A stretch of DNA of 64,000 nt from Pseudomonas sp. v388 (GTDB lineage Bacteria; Pseudomonadota; Gammaproteobacteria; Pseudomonadales; Pseudomonadaceae): contig NZ_RHQN01000002.1 in assembly GCF_003935425.1 (NCBI RefSeq), forward strand, positions 496,001-560,000. Reading direction: 5' to 3'. How positions within the stretch are numbered: the first letter of the stretch is position 1; each line of letters starts with the position of its first letter. This document shows positions 58,181-64,000 of the stretch, one piece after another. The position numbers and the translations under genes were made by a program. The notes under the pieces were generated by a model. It was not told the origin of the DNA and did no database searches. It worked only from the letters and a program-made list of their open reading frames with translations.

Positions 58181-59294
58181 ACGTCATGTGCTGCAGTTCT
58201 GTCACGGTTATGACGGGCCGTTCCTGGACTGCGCACGACAATACGCCAGCCTGTTCGCGGGAAAGGGCTACCGGGTCACCACGGTATTTCTGACCGGTGC
58301 CGCCGATCCGGACGTGGTCGCCGACTGCGGCTCGGATGAGGTGTTGTTCCTGGGTTACAGCTCCAGCGCCATCCGCGGCCTCAAGCTGGGCGCGATTCGC
58401 GACCTGCGCAGGATCGCCGCGACGCGCCCGTTCGCCTTCTGTATCGCGCACCGGTTCAAACCGGTGTACATCGCGATGCTGGCGACCAGCCTGCCGATCA
58501 TCGGCGTTCATCATCACATTGGCGACTATCAGCGACGCACTCGCAAGCTTTTTGCCCATCTGTTCAAGAAGCGCCTGAGTCTGCTCGGCGTGTCCGACGC
58601 GGTGCGCGACAACCTGCGCGAACACCTGCCCAAGTGGCCGGCGGAACGTATCCAGACCCTCTACAACCGGGTCGATATCGAGCAGCTGCAAGGCAGCCAG
58701 TTCAGCGCCGAGGATGCTCGGGCCGAACTGGGTCTGTCGGCTGATGCCTGGATTGTCGGCAATGTCGGGCGTCTGCATCCGGACAAGGACCAGGCGACAC
58801 TGCTGCGCGGTTTTGCCGCTGCGTTGCCGCAGTTACCGGCAAACAGCCAGCTGGTGATCCTCGGGGAAGGGCGCCTGGAACGGTCACTCAAGGATCTGGC
58901 ACTGGAACTGGGCATCGGTGGCAACGTGCTGTTCATGGGGCAAGTGCCGGAAGCGCGGCGTTACTTCAAGGCTTTCGATGTGTTCGCCCTGAGTTCCGAT
59001 CACGAGCCGTTCGGCATGGTCCTGCTCGAAGCCATGGTCGCCGGTGTTCCGTTGGTCGCCACGTCCTGCGGCGGCGCCAAGGAAGTGGTCGAAGGCGTCG
59101 GCCTGCTGTTTCCGCTGGGCGATGCCCAAAGCCTGGCGCAAGGTCTGGTCCATTTGGCCGGTCTTGACCCTGCACAGCGACAGGCGTGTGCAGACCGCAT
59201 GCTGTCGCGCCTGCGCGAGCGCTTCTCCGACCACGCAGTGCGAGACGTCTTCTGGCGTCTGCCGCTGGTGACCGACCTGATTCAGCAGGCGTAG
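58164..59294 (+). CDS. wapH: LPS core glycosyltransferase WapH
   Basis: 376 residues, GT4 family (GT-B fold). N-terminal acceptor domain with LQFCHGYDGPFLDCARQY. The C-terminal donor domain has GNVGRLHPDKDQATLLRGF and the EX7E-type motif DHEPFGMVLLEAMVAGVPLVAT. By position, it adds an outer-core hexose (glucose in P. aeruginosa). Its ATG lies inside the end of wapO. Confidence 0.88.
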   Translation: MTRSTERHVLQFCHGYDGPFLDCARQYASLFAGKGYRVTTVFLTGAADPDVVADCGSDEVLFLGYSSSAIRGLKLGAIRDLRRIAATRPFAFCIAHRFKPVYIAMLATSLPIIGVHHHIGDYQRRTRKLFAHLFKKRLSLLGVSDAVRDNLREHLPKWPAERIQTLYNRVDIEQLQGSQFSAEDARAELGLSADAWIVGNVGRLHPDKDQATLLRGFAAALPQLPANSQLVILGEGRLERSLKDLALELGIGGNVLFMGQVPEARRYFKAFDVFALSSDHEPFGMVLLEAMVAGVPLVATSCGGAKEVVEGVGLLFPLGDAQSLAQGLVHLAGLDPAQRQACADRMLSRLRERFSDHAVRDVFWRLPLVTDLIQQA

Positions 59295-59310
59295 CGCTGC
59301 AAGGAAAACA

Positions 59311-60267
59311 ATGAAAGTCTTACTGCTCGTCCAGAAAGAACAGCGCGTCATCCTTGACCGCCTCTATGAAGGCATTGCCGCGCATTGTGATTGTGAAGTG
59401 CGTTGGCTCGATTCCAGCGAGCAACGCAACCTGCGCGCCTATTTCACCCGTGAAGTCGATGTCACGCGCTATGACCGCATCGTCTTTTTCCTGCGCTTCA
59501 AGCATGAAATCCGCCAGGTCGGTTTCATCCGCACGATCCCCAACCTGGTGATCCTCGAGCACGACGCCTACCAGAACTACGTTCCCGGCAAATACAGCGG
59601 CAAGTTCAGTGCGCACTATCGCCAGATGCCGTGGGTGCGGGTGATCAGCTCCGGCTTCGTGGTCAGCGAGCGGCTGCGCGAAGAAGGCTTCGATGCGGTA
59701 TTCGTGCCCAAAGGCTATGACCAGACCCTGCTCAAGGGGCAAGGCCGGCAGCGCGATATCGAACTGGCCTTCGTCGGCAGCACCAAAAGCGGTGCGTACA
59801 GCGGCCGCAAGGCGTTGCTGGATGAGCTGGGGCGTGTCGAGCCGCTGGTCGTCACCCGCACCAATTCCGGTGCCGAATACTGCGACACTCTGAACCGTAT
59901 TCGTTTTTTCGTCGGCGCCGACGTCGGCATGGGCGAATACATGATCAAGAACTTCGAAGCCATGGCCTGTGGTTGCGTACTCCTGGCCTACGACCAGGGT
60001 GCGCAAGAAAATCGTGCGCTGGGCTTCGTCGACATGCATAACATCGTGCTTTACAAAGACATTCCCCAGCTTCGCGAAAAGCTGGCTCTGCTGCGGGAGA
60101 ATCCTGCGCTGACAGAAGACATCTCTCGCAACGGGCAGGCGCTGGTCGAGGAGCGTTTTACCTTCCACGCCCTCGGGAAAGCCATTGTCGATGCAATGCA
60201 TGCGCCGCTGCGCGCCATGCCTGCAGCAAACTGGATACACCGTTTGCGCTCGCGCTGGTTCGGTTAA
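59311..60267 (+). CDS. ssg: Ssg-like core/O-antigen glycosyltransferase
   Basis: 318 residues. CgeB-like glycosyltransferase fold: FVGSTKSGAYSGRKALLDELG and the donor-site region MGEYMIKNFEAMACGCVLLAYDQGAQENRALGF. It corresponds to the Ssg protein of fluorescent pseudomonads, whose loss alters LPS and surface spreading. In P. aeruginosa two further genes stand between wapH and ssg as I remember; here the gap is only 16 bp. Confidence 0.82.
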   Translation: MKVLLLVQKEQRVILDRLYEGIAAHCDCEVRWLDSSEQRNLRAYFTREVDVTRYDRIVFFLRFKHEIRQVGFIRTIPNLVILEHDAYQNYVPGKYSGKFSAHYRQMPWVRVISSGFVVSERLREEGFDAVFVPKGYDQTLLKGQGRQRDIELAFVGSTKSGAYSGRKALLDELGRVEPLVVTRTNSGAEYCDTLNRIRFFVGADVGMGEYMIKNFEAMACGCVLLAYDQGAQENRALGFVDMHNIVLYKDIPQLREKLALLRENPALTEDISRNGQALVEERFTFHALGKAIVDAMHAPLRAMPAANWIHRLRSRWFG

Positions 60268-60298
60268 TGCTTGTCGAATACTCAATGGTTGGGAATAA

Positions 60299-61072
60299 AT
60301 GATGGTTTTCAGCGAAAACAGCGACATTACGCTGGTGGTGACCAGCTGTGGTCGATTTGACCTGTTGAAACGTACCCTGGAATCGTTCGACCGTTTCAAC
60401 ACTTCGCCGATACGCCATGTGTTGATCACCGAGGACTCCGGTGACGCCAAGGTCCGCAACTGCATACCCGAGCACTGGCGCCCTCATACCCGTTTCATCA
60501 TCAATAATCCCAAGCTGGGCCAGATGCGCTCGGTCGACGCGGCTTACTCGCTGATCGAGACGTCCTGGGTGTTCCATTGTGAAGATGACTGGGAGTTCTA
60601 CCGCCCGCACTTCATCGAAGATTCGATGACCCTGCTGGAAAACGATCCGCAGGCCTTGCAGGTCTGGTTGCGCAGCTTCAATCATGACCTGCTTGTCCAC
60701 AGCCCCTACGTATTCCTGCATGAGCGTGAAGTGGTCCAGGGTATCCCGTTCTACCAATTGGGCTCGCACAAGCCCGAGTGGCAGGGTTTCTCTTTCAATC
60801 CAGGGTTGCGGCGCCTGGCTGACTACAAGCGCCACGCTCCCTATGCCGGGCATGGCGGCGAGAAGAAACTTTCACAATTGTTTGCGTCAGAGAACCGTTA
60901 CGCTTTGATCCTTGAAAACGACGCCGTCTTGCACACCGGTTTCGGTGAGCACGTGGTCGTGCCGCAGGAACGGCTGGACAAGCAGCGTCGCAAACGTCGG
61001 GATCGCATCAAGCTGATCGCCGTTCTGCTCACCGGACTCGCCACAGGTTGGTTGCTCAATAATGTCATTTGA
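60299..61072 (+). CDS. wapR: GT2 family glycosyltransferase, WapR-like
   Basis: 257 residues. GT-A fold opening LVVTSCGRFDLLKRTLESFD and a DxD-type metal motif in VFHCEDDWEFYRP (about residues 98-110). A hydrophobic C-terminal helix (KLIAVLLTGLATGWLLNNVI) may anchor it to the inner membrane. By position it is the WapR rhamnosyltransferase that prepares the core for O-antigen ligation. Two adjacent ATGs (60299, 60302); the ribosome-binding site is weak. Overlaps waaL by 11 bp. Confidence 0.8.
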   Translation: MMVFSENSDITLVVTSCGRFDLLKRTLESFDRFNTSPIRHVLITEDSGDAKVRNCIPEHWRPHTRFIINNPKLGQMRSVDAAYSLIETSWVFHCEDDWEFYRPHFIEDSMTLLENDPQALQVWLRSFNHDLLVHSPYVFLHEREVVQGIPFYQLGSHKPEWQGFSFNPGLRRLADYKRHAPYAGHGGEKKLSQLFASENRYALILENDAVLHTGFGEHVVVPQERLDKQRRKRRDRIKLIAVLLTGLATGWLLNNVI

Positions 61073-62222
61073 CCGAACCGGTTTTGCCGGCAGTAAGGTA
61101 TCGATCTACTTCAGTGCGGCATTGATCGTCTTTCTCCTGAGTTACATCCTGAACCCGTCGGCCAAGGTCACCAACAACCTGTTCTATGCGCTGATCGCAC
61201 TGCCCGGCTTGTTCTTCATGCTCAAGCATCGCGGTGCGGGCGTGCTCGGTCAGCCCCTGGGGGTGGCGTGGGCCGTGTTCATGGCCTGGTTCCTGGCCCC
61301 GGCGTTGGTGGCGGGGGAATTCCAGTTCTACAAGCACATTCTTTACGTGAGCCTGTTCGTCTGTGTCGTGGGCGGGCTGGTGAGCAACGAGTTCTTCCGT
61401 AGCTCGCCGTTCATCCGCGGCCAGTTCTGGACAGTCTGTCTCTATATTCTTGCCGTCAGCGTCTACGGTTGGTCGACCGGACAGTTCGCGCTCGGCGAGC
61501 GCGTGAATCTTCTGCCGGCGCGCATGGAGAACGTGATCTACGCCAGCGGCTGGCTGGTCTGCTGCCTGGCGCTGGCCTTGCCGGTCTGGGTCAGGGAGCG
61601 CCGCTGGGTCGAAGCCGGCTGCGCGGTGTTCGTGACCCTGCTGGTGGCGGCCTTCATCGTTCAGACCCGTACCGCGCTGGTTGGCGCGGCATTCCTGTTC
61701 GGGGTCTGCGCGCTTTACTCGCTCTACCGCTCCCCCAAGCGTAGCGTCCCGGTTCTGCTGGCACTGGCGGCGGTCGCCGCGCTGGGCTTCTGGGTGGTCA
61801 AGGATGAGCAATGGATTCAGTTGTTGCTGGTGCGAGGCGATTCCTACCGGATCGAGCTGTTCCAGATCATGACCGGCGAATGGCGCAATTGCGGCTGGCT
61901 GCTGGGTTGCGGTGTGGAATTCCATACCGACCAGACCCTGACCGGCGGCATGCCGATCCAGCATCCGCACAGCATTTTCGTGTCCATGGGGCTCTACACC
62001 GGTGCCGTTTCGCTGGTGCTGTTTCTGGTGGTGATGGCCGCGACGCTCTGGAACGCCGTGCGTCTGCGCGAAGGCTGGGGTCTGTATCTGGCCTGTGCGT
62101 TGGTGATGCTCAACTTTGACGGTGCCAAGCTGATCGGCAATCCGGATGAGCTGTGGGTGCTGGTGCTGCTGCCGGCGGCCATGGTGCTGGGGCGCGTGGT
62201 GCAGAGTCGACGTCGGCTGTAA
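61062..62222 (+). CDS. waaL: O-antigen ligase WaaL
   Basis: Inner-membrane protein that joins undecaprenyl-linked O-polysaccharide to the finished core on the periplasmic side. 386 residues with about 11-12 hydrophobic helices. The Wzy/WaaL-family periplasmic loop has RGDSYRIELFQIMTGEWRNC and the conserved His in IQHPHSIFVSMGLYTGAV. ATG within the end of the previous gene indicates coupling. A REP pair follows. Confidence 0.92.
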   Translation: MSFDRTGFAGSKVSIYFSAALIVFLLSYILNPSAKVTNNLFYALIALPGLFFMLKHRGAGVLGQPLGVAWAVFMAWFLAPALVAGEFQFYKHILYVSLFVCVVGGLVSNEFFRSSPFIRGQFWTVCLYILAVSVYGWSTGQFALGERVNLLPARMENVIYASGWLVCCLALALPVWVRERRWVEAGCAVFVTLLVAAFIVQTRTALVGAAFLFGVCALYSLYRSPKRSVPVLLALAAVAALGFWVVKDEQWIQLLLVRGDSYRIELFQIMTGEWRNCGWLLGCGVEFHTDQTLTGGMPIQHPHSIFVSMGLYTGAVSLVLFLVVMAATLWNAVRLREGWGLYLACALVMLNFDGAKLIGNPDELWVLVLLPAAMVLGRVVQSRRRL

Positions 62223-62240
62223 CCCGGTAAACCTGCGCAG

Positions 62241-62327
62241 GCGCCAGCTTGCTGGCGAAGCGGGCGGTACATGACCTGCGGATGTGGCGCCTGACAGAAT
62301 GCCTTCGCCAGCCAGCTCGCCGCTACC
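62241..62327. repeat. Paired REP element
   Basis: GCGCCAGCTTGCTGGCGAAGC at the left without its last base is mirrored by GCCTTCGCCAGCCAGCTCGC and CGCTAC at the right. Convergent gap between waaL and the kinase-like gene. Confidence 0.7.
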
Positions 62328-62360
62328 GGGTCGGGCGCTGTTGCCCCACGGGCAGCCCGT

Positions 62361-62999
62361 CTAGTCCAGCGACCGCGCCACTTCCGCAGCACTGCAAAGA
62401 CTCTGGCCACTGAGGTAGCCGTTGAGGAACGCGCGATTTCCATTGCCCAGCAACCACTGCCGATCCTGCGGATAGCGCATCATGTGCTTGAAGTTGCGCA
62501 GGCGCAGGTGCTTGCGCAGTGGGCGGCGATAGGTCTTCATGTCCGCGATGTCGATCAGGCCGAGCTGGCCTTCAGGGGTCAGGACCACGTTGCCCAGATG
62601 CGCCGATCTGAAATACACGCCCTTTTCATGCAGGCTGGCAATGAAACGCCCCAACTGCAGCCGCAGCTCGTCATCGCTGGTCGCCTCGTTCAGTACCTGG
62701 CGCAGGGTACGTCCGGCCAGCGGGTCATAGTGCACGGCGTCGCGGGCGATGTCTGAGATCCGATAGACCTTGCGCACATGCGGGCACGGGACGGCCCGAT
62801 TGGCCAGGGTCGTGCAGTTGTCGGCAAAGCGCCGGGCATAGGGATACCAGGCAGCCGAACTGACCACGCGCTTGCGGCGGAACAGCTTCAGCATCGAACC
62901 GTCGGCCAGGCGTAATACTTTGTCGCCCGAGCCGTCGGCTTCAAGGACTTCTGCTCCCTGGACCATATTCAGGTAATGGGCGTGGTCAAGCGCTTGCAT
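62361..62999 (-). CDS. Kinase-like protein of the LPS/InaA family
   Basis: 212 residues, kinase fold. The region corresponding to the catalytic loop reads VYFRSAHLGNVVLTPEGQLG, without the Asp usual after His-Gly, but LIDIADM keeps the later metal-binding Asp. ATG at 62999, transcribed opposite to waaL and divergent from msbA, 116 bp away. It corresponds by place to an uncharacterised gene between waaL and msbA in P. aeruginosa. Function unknown; LPS modification inferred. Confidence 0.8.
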   Translation of the reverse strand: MQALDHAHYLNMVQGAEVLEADGSGDKVLRLADGSMLKLFRRKRVVSSAAWYPYARRFADNCTTLANRAVPCPHVRKVYRISDIARDAVHYDPLAGRTLRQVLNEATSDDELRLQLGRFIASLHEKGVYFRSAHLGNVVLTPEGQLGLIDIADMKTYRRPLRKHLRLRNFKHMMRYPQDRQWLLGNGNRAFLNGYLSGQSLCSAAEVARSLD

Positions 63000-63080
63000 C
63001 GATACTCCGGTTGTCTATGCCCCTGGGGCAGGACGGGCGCGTATGTTACCGCAGCAAACAGTGACGAAACCCGCTTGTGA

Positions 63081-63086
63081 TACAAT
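63081..63086 (+). promoter_or_regulatory. Possible -10 box of msbA
   Basis: TACAAT, 29 nt before the msbA ATG, within TGTGATACAATTCGG. No clear -35. Confidence 0.4.
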
Positions 63087-63115
63087 TCGGCCTCTTTTTG
63101 ACACGACGGATTCTC

Positions 63116-64000
63116 ATGAAACCCTCCGAATCGTCCGCCACATCCAGCGTGAAAATCTATTTCCGCTTGTTGTCATATGTGCGTCCGTACGCAGGCATCT
63201 TTCTGCTCAGCATCATCGGCTTCGTGATCTTCGCGTCTACCCAGCCCATGCTGGCGGGTATCCTCAAGTATTTCGTCGACGGCCTGACCAACCCCGATGC
63301 CGTCCTGTTTCCCAATGTGCCGTACCTGCAAGACCTGAAACTGCTGCAGGCCGTGCCGCTGCTGATCGTACTGATCGCGGCCTGGCAGGGCTTCGGCTCG
63401 TTTCTCGGTAACTACTTCCTGGCCAAGGTTTCGCTGGGCCTGGTCCACGATCTGCGGGTCGAGCTGTTCAACAAGCTGCTGGTCCTGCCCAACCGCTATT
63501 TCGACACCCACAACTCGGGCCACCTGATTTCCCGCATCACCTTCAACGTCACCATGGTGACGGGCGCTGCGACCGATGCCATCAAGGTGGTCATCCGTGA
63601 GGGCCTGACGGTGGTGTTCCTGTTCGTCTACCTGATGTGGATGAACTGGAAGCTGACGCTGGTGATGCTCGCCATTCTGCCGTTGATCGCTGTCATGGTC
63701 GGCACCGCCAGCAAGAAATTCCGCAAACAGAGCAAGAAGATCCAGGTGGCCATGGGCGACGTTACCCACGTGGCCTCCGAAACCATCCAGGGCTATCGCG
63801 TGGTGCGCAGCTTCGGCGGCGAGCGGTACGAGCAGGACCGTTTCGCCCGCGCCAGCAACGGCAATACCGAAAAACAGCTGCGAATGACCCGTACCGGGGC
63901 GATCTACACGCCGATGCTGCAACTGGTCATCTATACCGCGATGGCCGTGCTGATGTTTCTGGTGCTGCTGTTGCGAGGCGAGGCCTCGGCGGGTGATCTG
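63116..64000 (+). CDS. msbA: Lipid A-core flippase MsbA (5' part, cut by window end)
   Basis: ABC exporter that flips core-lipid A across the inner membrane. 295 codons are present; the protein continues beyond the window, so the ATPase domain is not seen. The N-terminal part begins KPSESSATSSVKIYFRLL and shows transmembrane helices, with VRPYAGIFLLSIIGFVIFAS and RYFDTHNSGHLISRITFN, the first intracellular coupling region of MsbA. GYRVVRSFGGERYEQDRF is the second. It closes the LPS core cluster, as in P. aeruginosa. Confidence 0.93.
   Translation, partial: MKPSESSATSSVKIYFRLLSYVRPYAGIFLLSIIGFVIFASTQPMLAGILKYFVDGLTNPDAVLFPNVPYLQDLKLLQAVPLLIVLIAAWQGFGSFLGNYFLAKVSLGLVHDLRVELFNKLLVLPNRYFDTHNSGHLISRITFNVTMVTGAATDAIKVVIREGLTVVFLFVYLMWMNWKLTLVMLAILPLIAVMVGTASKKFRKQSKKIQVAMGDVTHVASETIQGYRVVRSFGGERYEQDRFARASNGNTEKQLRMTRTGAIYTPMLQLVIYTAMAVLMFLVLLLRGEASAGDL

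Overview
The window is chromosomal DNA from a fluorescent pseudomonad, almost certainly of the Pseudomonas syringae group. The SelO protein carries K113, E136, D252, N253 and D262 at exactly the numbering published for P. syringae SelO. The LPS core cluster (waaF-waaC-waaG-waaP-wapP-wapQ ... waaL ... msbA), DipA with an ASNEF motif, and REP elements of the type GTAGGAGCGAGCTTGCTCGCGA also fit. No rRNA, tRNA, CRISPR array, phage or IS element was recognised. Gene names rest on motif reading and remembered family knowledge; no database search was run.

Layout. 1-9.7 kb: a YgeA-like racemase, then a minus-strand group of selO, mscK-type mechanosensitive channel, nhaP2-type K+/H+ antiporter and an acyl-CoA dehydrogenase. 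9.9-15.8 kb: divergent putA and putP (proline catabolism and uptake), separated by a 454-bp control region with four GTTGCA/TGCAAC boxes that look like PutA autoregulatory operators. 16-25.3 kb: a low-GC PL7 alginate lyase, a REC-PAS-GGDEF-EAL regulator, a YgjP-type metallopeptidase with a small winged-helix protein, an ElaA-type acetyltransferase, a periplasmic solute-binding protein, a YccS-type FUSC membrane protein and a YhiN-type flavoprotein. 25.4-31.1 kb: dbpA helicase and a tightly packed minus-strand operon tldD-like, pmbA-like and DHA2-type MFS exporter, followed by a possible 30-codon ORF that overlaps the exporter stop. 31.3-39.5 kb: msrA, dipA (c-di-GMP phosphodiesterase), aceF and aceE.

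39.9-64 kb: glnE, then the LPS core oligosaccharide locus. Heptosyltransferases (waaF, waaC), a glucosyl/galactosaminyl-type transferase (waaG) and a series of kinase-fold proteins (waaP, wapP, wapQ, a tandem-kinase protein) are translationally coupled. After an interruption come a carbamoyltransferase (wapO), glycosyltransferases (wapH, ssg, wapR), the O-antigen ligase waaL, another kinase-like protein, and the 5' part of msbA running off the window.

The outstanding feature is a 2,032-residue predicted toxin (50022-56120, minus strand) inserted against the grain between the tandem-kinase gene and wapO. It has an N-terminal dermonecrotic-toxin-like (DUF6543-type) region, a central hydrophobic segment, and two tandem C-terminal TIKI/EreA/ChaN-like domains. 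One of these keeps a GETH signature and the other has lost it. There is no adjacent secretion or immunity gene. A second, more speculative item is the tldD-pmbA-MFS operon with its candidate micro-ORF. Small-scale regulatory structure (aceE palindromes, waaF leader inverted repeat, a hairpin before the REC-GGDEF-EAL gene, paired REP elements) is also recorded.
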